A DNA stretch of 15,422 nucleotides from DATBMY01 sp036554605 (lineage in GTDB: Bacteria > Acidobacteriota > Blastocatellia > UBA7656), in assembly GCA_036554605.1 (NCBI GenBank), contig DATBMY010000320.1:1-15422 (forward strand), read 5' to 3'. Below, in pieces: positions 7,102-13,513 of this stretch. The notes beneath the pieces were generated by a model that did not search any database, was not told the origin of the DNA, and saw only the letters and a program-made list of their open reading frames with translations. A program made the position numbers and the translations under genes. Every line of letters begins with the position of its first letter. Position 1 is the first letter of the stretch.

Positions 7102-7243
7102 GAAAAACGTCCTGACTGGCGAACAGCTACGGGGAGCGGTAGCATCGCGCGTGGCATGTGAGGACTGGAGGGGCAGTCCGCCACATTCTAATTTGAAAGC
7201 CTGCCCGGCGCAATAGTTTAAGCTGGGATGTGAAACCGCCAGA

Positions 7244-7276
7244 TTGACTCGTATTATCCTAGCGGCTAGGATAATA
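7244..7276. promoter_or_regulatory. 25-bp perfect palindrome over a promoter, divergent region
   Basis: TATTATCCTAGC (7252-7263) and GCTAGGATAATA (7265-7276) are exact reverse complements around the single base G7264. TTGACT (7244-7249) is a 5/6 match to a -35 box. TAGGAT (7267-7272) lies 17 bases further and GATAAT (7270-7275) 20 bases further, so the right half of the palindrome would contain the -10 element of the receptor gene at 7296. On the minus strand the same palindrome provides TATTAT, a 5/6 -10 match. Such placement is typical of a dimeric repressor's operator. There is no T-run, and the site lies upstream of both genes, so a terminator is unlikely. Confidence 0.6.
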
Positions 7277-7295
7277 GCTCGCACGCCTAGCCACT

Positions 7296-10200
7296 ATGAA
7301 CGATCAGCATCACACGTCAACCAGTTCGCACGAGGCGGCCGAAGATATGCGCCCGGACCCCGCCGGTCACAATTCTCATGCAAGAATATTCGACGTGCTT
7401 GCCCGCATAGCGCAGGGCGACCTCGGCTTCCGCGCCGATACCGACGACCTGAAGTATTCGAGCGAGGACCGGCAACTGCTCTTGAACCTCGACGGGCTCT
7501 CGCGCCGCCTGCGCTACATCGTAGGCCGGCTGCAACGCGCGGCCGATTCTATAGAGGCCGTCGTGGGCGAAGTCCTGCGCGGGACCCGCACGCTTTCGTC
7601 AAGCGTGCTCGACGAGGCGCAATCAGTCGAAGAGACCTCAAGTTCTATCTCCGAGATAAACGCCTCGATGCACTCGGTAGGAGGCAACCTCCAGACGCTT
7701 TCAAACCTCTCGCAGTCGACTTCGACTTCGGTCATGCAGCTTGCGACCTCGATCAATCAGGTATCTGAAAATGCCGACGAGCTCGCGCAATTCGTCGAAG
7801 AGACCGCCTCGGCAATCGAGCAGATGGCCGTCAGCGTCCGCAAGGTCGCCGAATCGACCGAAGCGCTGGCCGAGTCGGCCGAAAAGACCGCGCGGGCGAT
7901 GGAGGCAATTGACGACTCGACGCGCAGCATCGGCGAGTCGGTCAACGAAACCACGGTGCTTTCCGAAGAAGTGGCGGTCTCGGCCGAATCGGGCAGCCGG
8001 GTCGTGGGCGAGACCGCGGCGAGCATGACCAAGATAAAAGAGGCCATCGACGCCGCGACCGAAACTATAAACCGGCTCGGGAAACGCTCGGAGCAGATAG
8101 GCGAGGTGACGCATGTCATCAACGAGATCGCCGACCGCACGCATCTTCTCGCGCTCAACGCGGCGATACTCGCGGCGCAGGCGGGCCCGCAGGGGCGCGG
8201 CTTCCGCATAGTCGCCGACGAGATCAAAGAACTCAGCGAGCGAACGGCCGCCTCCACGCGCGAGATAGAAGAGATGATAAAGGCGGTCCGCGAAGACGTG
8301 ACCGAAACGATCGAGCGCGTGGCCGTGGGCGGGCAGCGCGCCGACGAGGGCGTCGAGCTTGCATCACGCGCCTCGGAGCTGCTTGTCGAGATTCGCGAGA
8401 AGACCAACGCCACATCTGACCGCATAAAGCTTATCGCGGACTCGACCGCGATACAGGCCGCCGAGAGCCACACGGTGCTCGAGGCCGCGGACCTCGTGCG
8501 CCAGCAGGCGCGGGGCATCGAGCGCGCCACAAGCGAGCAGGCGCTCACGAGCAGGCACATCGGCGAGCGCGCGCTGCATATGAGCGAGCTCACCGAACAG
8601 GTCCGCCGCGCGACGGGCGAACAGGCGCAGGTCTCAAAATACATCGCCGAAGCGATGGAAGAGTTGACGATGGTGGTCGAGCAGATACGCTCAGCTTCTA
8701 ACGAGCAATCGAGCGGGGCCGACCAGGTGCTGCGCGCGATCGAGACTATAAAGGAAGTCGTGGGGCGCAACCAGGCTTCAATATCAGGGATCAACAGCGC
8801 CGTCGACCTGCTCGTGCGAGAGGCCGAATTGCTCAACCGCGAAGTCGAGATGTTCCATATGCCTACTGCCGAGCGCGGCGGCCACCTGCGTTTCGCCCTG
8901 CGCTCTTCGCACATAGAAATGGACCCGGCAACGGTCTCTTCCATATCGCGCGTCGAGGTGCTGTCGAACGTCTTCGAAGGGCTGGTGCAATTCGGCGAGC
9001 GCGCTGAGATACGCGCGGGACTAGCCGAGCGATGGGAGATATCGCCCGACGGGCGCGTATATACATTTCACCTGCGCGAGTCGGCCCGCTTTCACAACGG
9101 CCGCAGGGTGCGCGCCGAGGACGTGAAGTATTCCTACGAGCGGCAGATGCGCCAGAACGAGAACGCCTCCGCATGGGTCTTTCGCCCTATCGTCGGCGCG
9201 GAGCAGTTCATTTCGGGCGAGGTCGATACGGTTGCCGGCATAAAGGTGATCGACGAGCAGGTAGTCAAGCTGGAGCTTATTCAGCCGGTCGCTTTTTTCC
9301 TATCGACCCTCTGCATGGATTACGCCTACATCGTACCTCGCGAAGAGCTGGAAAAGCCGATGTCGGATTTCGCCATACGCCCGGTCGGCGCGGGCCCGTT
9401 CCGCGTGATGGAGCCGGTGCTGGGAAAAGAGATAGCCCTGGAGCGCTTCTCGAATTACTGGGACGCGGAGCTTCCCTATGTCGACCGTCTCACGGTTCGC
9501 TTCGGGATGAGCGCGGAAGAGATTTACGAGGCATTCCTCAGCGGCGAGCTCAATTACGTGAGCGACCTGCCGCTCACCTACCTGGAGGAGCTCAAGCGGC
9601 GCGAAGAGGTTCAGGTGCTCGAAACGGTTCAGCTACAAACGCGCATGCTCTCTTTCGATTGCGAGCGGCCGCCCCTGTCGGACAGGCGGGTGCGGCAAGC
9701 CCTCTGCTTCGCCATTAACCGCCAGCGCTTCGTGCAGGAGGTCTTCGGCGGGATGGCCGAGCCTGCCATAGGTCCTATCCCGCCCGGAGTGCTGGGCTAT
9801 GACGCTGGCGCGCGCGGCTACGATTACGACCCCGCCCGCGCTCGCACGCTGATGGAGGAAGCGGGCTACGGCGGCGGATTCGACACCGAGGTATGGTGGC
9901 CGCAATCGGTCAATTCCGCCGTCGAGTGCTTGAAGGATGATCTGGCCGAAATAGGAGTCCGGGCGGAGTTCCGCTACGTTGTTTCCGCCGAGATGCAGCG
10001 CGCGCTGAAGCTGCGGCTGGTGCCAATTGCGGGCCGCGACTGGTATGCGGACTATCCCGACCCTGATAATTTCACTTACGTGCAGTTCAATTCGCGCAAT
10101 CGCGATCTTTTTATAAACACATATTCAAGCGAAGAGGTGGACCGGTTGACCGACGAAGCGCGCTCTGTCATGAATCGAGAGCAGCGCGCGGGGATCTACC

Positions 10201-10364
10201 GTGAAGTGACGCGTGTGCTGCTCGAAGATGCGCCGTGCGCCTTTATTGCGCATCGCCATAGCTTCGTGGCCTACCGGCCCGAGCTCGAGGGCGTGACCCT
10301 GCACCTGCTTGCGCCTTTTATCACCCCCAAGAACCTCTGGTTTGCGAAAAACGGAGAGAAATAG
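7296..10364 (+). CDS. Soluble chemoreceptor fused to an SBP_bac_5 solute-binding domain
   Basis: This 1022-residue protein has no signal peptide and no membrane segment. Residues about 30-75 are HAMP-like (VLARIAQGDLGFRAD). Residues about 75-522 form the methyl-accepting signalling coiled coil, with candidate methylation sites such as SVEETSSS and FVEETASAIEQ. The hairpin tip is around N288 (LLALNAAILAAQAGPQGRGF) and the typical receptor end is LNREVEMFHMP. Residues about 528-1015 are a complete SBP_bac_5 domain like DppA/OppA: VLSNVFEGLV, LAERWEISPDGRVYTFHL, RVRAEDVKYSYER and DWYADYPDPDNFTYVQFNS. Peptide-type SBPs normally work outside the membrane, so here the ligand is presumably sensed in the cytoplasm. 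The tip deviates at L292, Q295 and P298. No Shine-Dalgarno is seen. The 91-residue gene follows after 14 bases. Confidence 0.92.
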   Translation: MNDQHHTSTSSHEAAEDMRPDPAGHNSHARIFDVLARIAQGDLGFRADTDDLKYSSEDRQLLLNLDGLSRRLRYIVGRLQRAADSIEAVVGEVLRGTRTLSSSVLDEAQSVEETSSSISEINASMHSVGGNLQTLSNLSQSTSTSVMQLATSINQVSENADELAQFVEETASAIEQMAVSVRKVAESTEALAESAEKTARAMEAIDDSTRSIGESVNETTVLSEEVAVSAESGSRVVGETAASMTKIKEAIDAATETINRLGKRSEQIGEVTHVINEIADRTHLLALNAAILAAQAGPQGRGFRIVADEIKELSERTAASTREIEEMIKAVREDVTETIERVAVGGQRADEGVELASRASELLVEIREKTNATSDRIKLIADSTAIQAAESHTVLEAADLVRQQARGIERATSEQALTSRHIGERALHMSELTEQVRRATGEQAQVSKYIAEAMEELTMVVEQIRSASNEQSSGADQVLRAIETIKEVVGRNQASISGINSAVDLLVREAELLNREVEMFHMPTAERGGHLRFALRSSHIEMDPATVSSISRVEVLSNVFEGLVQFGERAEIRAGLAERWEISPDGRVYTFHLRESARFHNGRRVRAEDVKYSYERQMRQNENASAWVFRPIVGAEQFISGEVDTVAGIKVIDEQVVKLELIQPVAFFLSTLCMDYAYIVPREELEKPMSDFAIRPVGAGPFRVMEPVLGKEIALERFSNYWDAELPYVDRLTVRFGMSAEEIYEAFLSGELNYVSDLPLTYLEELKRREEVQVLETVQLQTRMLSFDCERPPLSDRRVRQALCFAINRQRFVQEVFGGMAEPAIGPIPPGVLGYDAGARGYDYDPARARTLMEEAGYGGGFDTEVWWPQSVNSAVECLKDDLAEIGVRAEFRYVVSAEMQRALKLRLVPIAGRDWYADYPDPDNFTYVQFNSRNRDLFINTYSSEEVDRLTDEARSVMNREQRAGIYREVTRVLLEDAPCAFIAHRHSFVAYRPELEGVTLHLLAPFITPKNLWFAKNGEK

Positions 10365-10378
10365 ACGAGCGTGCGCCG

Positions 10379-10654
10379 ATGCCGAACAAAATCTACAGCG
10401 TGACGGTGACTATGCCCGATCTGGCCGCGGCGCACGCGGAGCAGGAGGCGAAAGTCGAATCATCTAATTGGGCGAGCGCCATAAAGCTGGCCTGTGATGA
10501 GATAAGCCGGCGGGCTCATGTAAAAGGCAAGCATATCAAAAGCGCGAGCATCTACTTCACCGTTCTTGAAAGCAGGAATAAAGATGAGGCCGAACACCCT
10601 CGCCTCCGAGATAAACAGGCCGAGCCTTCGCAGGGCATACTGTTCGATATTTAA
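10379..10654 (+). CDS. Small uncharacterised protein, 91 residues
   Basis: I do not recognise the family. The sequence predicts a compact alpha/beta fold: an opening strand (KIYSVTVTMP), a long amphipathic helix (about residues 30-46, SNWASAIKLACDEISRR), a second strand (KSASIYFTVLES) and a charged, probably flexible tail ending GILFDI. It has no signal peptide, membrane segment or cysteine pair. It begins 14 bases after the chemoreceptor fusion gene, so cotranscription is likely. The ribosome site is weak: the nearest GGAGAG overlaps the end of the previous gene about 20 bases away, which suggests translational coupling. Codon use agrees with its neighbours. A role with the receptor is a guess from position only. 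Confidence 0.7.
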   Translation: MPNKIYSVTVTMPDLAAAHAEQEAKVESSNWASAIKLACDEISRRAHVKGKHIKSASIYFTVLESRNKDEAEHPRLRDKQAEPSQGILFDI

Positions 10655-10660
10655 ACCCGC

Positions 10661-10690
10661 GAAATGAAAAAAGTCCCGCGCGGACGCGAT
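10661..10690 (-). terminator. Candidate rho-independent terminator for the minus-strand gene
   Basis: Read on the minus strand, GTCC-GCGCG-GGAC forms a short GC stem (within 10673-10685) followed immediately by TTTTTT (10672-10667). It lies downstream of the gene that ends at 10836. In the longer fold the whole left arm pairs with the right arm at 10805-10823, which would make a far stronger stem ending at the same T-run. Confidence 0.45.
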
Positions 10691-10823
10691 ATTTATAGAA
10701 GCCGATTGCGTAGATAATCCGCTAAGAGTTCAGAGTTCACGCTAAGAGCGTGCGATAAGCAGCCTGAAGGCTGGACTCTAAACCACGCTCAGCTATCCAT
10801 AAAGATCGCGTCCCGCGGGACTT
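10671..10823. repeat. Inverted arms enclosing dispersed repeat copy B
   Basis: The left arm (10671-10690, 20 bases, beginning AAGTCCCGCG and ending GGACGCGAT) and right arm (10805-10823, 19 bases) are reverse complements with a single one-base insertion. Partial pairing continues inward (ATTTATAGA against a CTTTATGGA-like stretch). The arms enclose 114 bases including the double-hairpin repeat. The right arm contains the perfect 12-base palindrome GTCCCGCGGGAC. The whole lies between two converging genes. It could be a bidirectional transcription stop or a small non-autonomous mobile unit; no target duplication is evident. Confidence 0.7.
10727..10783 (+). repeat. Dispersed double-hairpin repeat, copy B
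   Basis: This copy has CACGCT-AAG-AGCGTG (10738-10752) and CAGCC-TGAA-GGCTG (10760-10773), then a GACTCTAAAC closing box. It shares 17 exact bases (10727-10743) and the same order of hairpins with copy A at 2372-2438, in opposite orientation. The second stem differs from copy A at two positions, and both changes keep base pairing, while the loop (TGAA on this strand) is unchanged. Confidence 0.7.
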
Positions 10824-10835
10824 CCAGCAAATCCG

Positions 10836-11894
10836 TCAGCGAAGGTTCTTGAGCTGTGTTATACGCTCACGCATGGCGCGCACGTAGGTTGCGACATCAG
10901 CATCTCCCCAGCCCGCGGCGCGGAATGCGTCGGAAAGCTGTTTATCGGAGAGACGACCTAACAGCTCTCCCATCCAGCGGGCGTTTTCGACCGTCACGCC
11001 CTCAAGCACAACCGGGTTCTTTCCTTCATAGTGGAAGACCACGTTGCCGTCCCGCGTGCCTTCGATGAATGGCTGCTTGGAATAATCTCCGGGGTTGCCT
11101 TTCGATCCGGCCGGCAGATCGCCTATGAAGATGATTTTTTTAAACGGATTTCCGGTAGCGCCGAGCGTGCCGCCGAGATCCGATACGTAATAGACGCGAA
11201 GGCTGCGGTCGCCGCCGCTCTCTTTGTTCGGGCGAACGATCTTATTATTGACGTCTTTCAAATCCCAGTTGTTCAAAAGCGCCATGATAACTTTCAAGCC
11301 TTGAAGCTCGCGCGTGCCCTTGAACGGGTTCGCGTCCCAGAGCCACGGGCCGAGATCCTTGTATCCATCGTCGCGGCGCTCGAAGCGAACGTCCCAGACG
11401 TCGAACCCGCCCCGGCCTTCGATGTGCGTGCGCTCGACGAAATAGGTCTGATCGACGTGATAGCCCACGGCCCAGACTATCCGGGTAGCGGTCGTCTCGG
11501 GGCGCGCTTCCGGCCCGAATTTCACGGTCCATTCCCTGCCCTTGTCGTCTTTGACGATGATCTTCTCGGAAGTGCCCGATGACGAGCGCCTCAAAAACGT
11601 GAACTTGCCCGACGGGTCAGGCGCGCCCTCGCGGCCGCCCGGCCCGTAAAACAGATCGCGGCTCTCTATATCGCGTGGCTCCTGCCACAGAACGGGACGA
11701 CCGGCGTTCGGGTCATCCTCGGCTTTGTTCTCCTCTTTTTTCTTATCCGATTTTTCGCTCTTATCTTTGTCGGCCTTATCGGATTTCTGCGACTCCTGCG
11801 CGGCCTCTACGGCCTCGGAAGGAATGGCAATACTCATGAAGGCGAACAAGAAAAGAAGCGCCAGCGTGGAAATCGTTCTCATATTTCGTGACAT
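10836..11894 (-). CDS. Exported protein with faint kinase-like motifs
   Basis: The chosen ATG (11894) has AGGAGG 8 bases upstream; the frame is open to 11963, but that extension has no ribosome site. The 352-residue product starts with a signal peptide (MRTISTLALLFLFAFMSIAI, cleavage probably after SEAVEA), then a Lys/Asp/Glu-rich linker (about 35-65) and a globular domain. I do not recognise a named family. The domain holds WTVKFGPE (K125), an alpha-helix-like stretch with E129/E133 and AVGY, then NNWDLKDVNN (D211, K213, N216/N217) and YYVSDLGGTLG (D239). These recall, in order, the Lys-Glu pair, DLKxxN catalytic loop and D-x-G metal site of kinase-like folds. This reading is speculative. 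The protein should act in the periplasm or on the surface. Confidence 0.8.
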   Translation of the reverse strand: MSRNMRTISTLALLFLFAFMSIAIPSEAVEAAQESQKSDKADKDKSEKSDKKKEENKAEDDPNAGRPVLWQEPRDIESRDLFYGPGGREGAPDPSGKFTFLRRSSSGTSEKIIVKDDKGREWTVKFGPEARPETTATRIVWAVGYHVDQTYFVERTHIEGRGGFDVWDVRFERRDDGYKDLGPWLWDANPFKGTRELQGLKVIMALLNNWDLKDVNNKIVRPNKESGGDRSLRVYYVSDLGGTLGATGNPFKKIIFIGDLPAGSKGNPGDYSKQPFIEGTRDGNVVFHYEGKNPVVLEGVTVENARWMGELLGRLSDKQLSDAFRAAGWGDADVATYVRAMRERITQLKNLR

Positions 11895-11969
11895 CCTTTC
11901 GGCCTCCTGAAGAATTACAGTATTCATTATAGTCGCTCGGCCAACCGTAGCAAATAGCCTCAAGTCAGA

Positions 11970-11991
11970 ACCGCTCGCGGTAGCGGGCGGT
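11970..11991. repeat. GC-rich nine-pair hairpin upstream of ferredoxin
   Basis: ACCGCTCGC (11970-11978) pairs with GCGGGCGGT (11983-11991) through eight Watson-Crick pairs and one G-T wobble, with a GGTA loop. It sits in the 254-base divergent region between the exported protein (start 11894) and the ferredoxin (start 12149). It has no T-run on either side. It looks like a short extragenic palindrome; a second copy is not present in the window. Confidence 0.5.
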
Positions 11992-12062
11992 CATAGCCCG
12001 ATCACACCGGATCGCTCGCCGCTCGCTCGGCTGAGCCGCCGCCACTTTGTGACAGCCCTGGT

Positions 12063-12090
12063 TTGCCGGGCGGCCGTTTTATGGTAGATT
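12063..12090 (+). promoter_or_regulatory. Weak candidate promoter for the ferredoxin gene
   Basis: TTGCCG (12063-12068) and TAGATT (12085-12090) each match the sigma-70 consensus at four of six positions with 16-base spacing, giving a start near 12097. A better -10-like word, TATAAA at 12128-12133, lacks a matching -35. The true start is uncertain. Confidence 0.25.
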
Positions 12091-12148
12091 CTAGTCGACT
12101 TTAATCCGCTGCACGTCATTATTCAACTATAAACGATCAGGAGAAGGT

Positions 12149-12523
12149 ATGTCTGAGACGCTAGAGATAGCAGAAGCTGCCGAGGGGTTGATCAAGCGCG
12201 AGCCGATGTCCCACGGGCGGCCGGACCTGCGTAAGAAGAAGCCGAAGATTTTGGCCGTCATCATGGATAACTGCACGGGATGCGCCGGGTCGCCGGCCTG
12301 CGTCGAGTATTGCCCGGTCGATGCCTGCATGTTCTGGGTCCCGGATGAAGATTATTTCCCGAACGGGCGTATAGAGGTCGATCCGAACCTCTGCATAGGA
12401 TGCAAGCTCTGCACGAGCAAGGGGCCTGACGGGACGTTCCTGGAAGGCTGTCCCTGGGACGCCATAGAGATGATGGATGTGGCGGAGTGGGAGAGACGAA
12501 CAGGATACACGCTCAATCCCTGA
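12149..12523 (+). CDS. 2[4Fe-4S] ferredoxin with an extended second motif
   Basis: This 124-residue electron carrier has two cysteine motifs. The first is C42-x2-C45-x5-C51-x3-C55-P, and the second is C82-x2-C85-x2-C88-x12-C101-P. In bacterial-type ferredoxins the last cysteine of each motif binds the other cluster. Both motifs are longer than the classical CxxCxxCxxxCP: the first has five residues before the third cysteine, and the second has a 12-residue insertion (TSKGPDGTFLEG). An extra C60 follows the first motif. Residues 1-40 are a charged extension without a signal peptide, so it should be cytoplasmic. AGGAGAAGG directly before the ATG is a strong ribosome site. Its redox partner is not in the window. 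It converges with the HEAT protein, with 15 bases between stops. Confidence 0.92.
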   Translation: MSETLEIAEAAEGLIKREPMSHGRPDLRKKKPKILAVIMDNCTGCAGSPACVEYCPVDACMFWVPDEDYFPNGRIEVDPNLCIGCKLCTSKGPDGTFLEGCPWDAIEMMDVAEWERRTGYTLNP

Positions 12524-12538
12524 CCTTGCGAGTCCCGG

Positions 12539-13435
12539 CTACTTTGATGCGACCTGTTCATTACAGCGGGCCTTGCCCGGGTCATTGCGTATAGCTTCGA
12601 GCGTGGCGACGGCCTGTTTGCGAATATGATCCGGCATTCCCGGCACCGGCCCGGTGTATCGCTGTACATGCTCGGCGTCCTCCGCGCGGCCTATGCAGTA
12701 AAGCCCCCTTAGCGCTTCCCACACCTGATCTACGGAGGGCGATAGCCTCATAAGGTCGGCGCCCGGTTGAATCTCTGATTTATCCGCCACGGCTATGAAC
12801 TCGATGCGCCCTTCCTGCGGCGCGCGCACCTCCGCGACTCCATCTCCCTGCTTTATTCGCGCGAGCGGCGCGTTCGCCAATACGGGCAGGCCCTCTTCCT
12901 TAAAAATCAGCTCCACGGTCCCGCCTTGTTCGACTCGGACGGTGAAGGGCTGAAGCATCGTTACCAGCACGCGTCGCGCCTGCTCGTCATTAAACCGGAC
13001 GAGCGCGAGCGCGGCATTATGGCGAACGGCCGCGTTATCGTCGCCGAGCATTGGAACGAGCGCCGAATGAAACTCGCCGCTCTTGTTGTCCTGCCCCATA
13101 ACCCACGCGGCCATCCTGCGGACTTCTGGGACAAAATGGCCCGAGGCCGCAATCACCTCCGCGTACCACTGCTTTACTGACTCGTCGCCGCGAAGTATGC
13201 GGTCTCCTATCTGCGAGAGCGCGTGCTGCACGTTGCGCGGCTTTTCCGAGTCGTGAAGATACTCTTGCATCTGGCTATCGGACAGCGAGCGGCCGAACCA
13301 GGACCCCCACCAGGAGAGGAATGCGGTCAGGATAAAAAGCCCGGCTACGATCATCATCCCCCAGGGATAACGGCGCCGCTGCGCGCGCGGCGCTTCAGAA
13401 ATAAGATCGTCCTGATTCTTCCGCTCTTCGCTCAT
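12539..13435 (-). CDS. Membrane-anchored HEAT protein with inserted barrel-sandwich domain
   Basis: This 298-residue protein has a short basic cytoplasmic start (RAQRRR) and one membrane helix at about 25-46, leaving the rest outside. Residues about 55-160 form HEAT-like helical repeats (PEVRRMAAWVMGQ, AAVRHNAALALVRF). Residues about 162-234 resemble a biotinyl/lipoyl or HlyD-type hybrid fold (VRVEQGGTV, AEVRAPQEGRIEFIAVADKS, PGADLMRLSP). The lysine-containing MKM-type modification motif is absent, so cofactor attachment is unlikely. The final 64 residues return to a HEAT-like helix pattern with two cysteines (246 and 292 by count). AGGAGAAG lies about 10-13 bases before the ATG. The function is unknown; scaffolding of an envelope complex is a guess. 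Confidence 0.82.
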   Translation of the reverse strand: MSEERKNQDDLISEAPRAQRRRYPWGMMIVAGLFILTAFLSWWGSWFGRSLSDSQMQEYLHDSEKPRNVQHALSQIGDRILRGDESVKQWYAEVIAASGHFVPEVRRMAAWVMGQDNKSGEFHSALVPMLGDDNAAVRHNAALALVRFNDEQARRVLVTMLQPFTVRVEQGGTVELIFKEEGLPVLANAPLARIKQGDGVAEVRAPQEGRIEFIAVADKSEIQPGADLMRLSPSVDQVWEALRGLYCIGRAEDAEHVQRYTGPVPGMPDHIRKQAVATLEAIRNDPGKARCNEQVASK

Positions 13436-13513
13436 GGTTATTGTTCTTCTCCTGATTGAGTACGCAAACTGGTCTCGGTCACTTATGCCTCATGGTATAA
13501 GGTTCGTCTAGTA

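Noticed and set aside
7102..7284. N-terminal extension of the DUF4388 protein to the GTG at 7284
   Set aside because: The extra 61 codons run through the palindrome and likely promoter, start without a ribosome site and add no family-like sequence. GTG 7101 has AGGA at good spacing and begins right at the DUF4388 domain.
7757..8944. 395-codon open frame on the minus strand opposite the receptor
   Set aside because: It is the shadow of a GC-rich coiled-coil gene: Ser/Arg-rich, low complexity, no family motif and no ribosome site, while the plus frame has clear conserved domains.
11895..11963. Upstream extension of the exported protein to 11963
   Set aside because: It would bury the signal peptide behind 23 residues, whereas 11894 has AGGAGG at 8 bases.
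12700..12935. Functional biotin or lipoyl attachment domain
   Set aside because: The fold-like pattern is present but the modification lysine motif is not.
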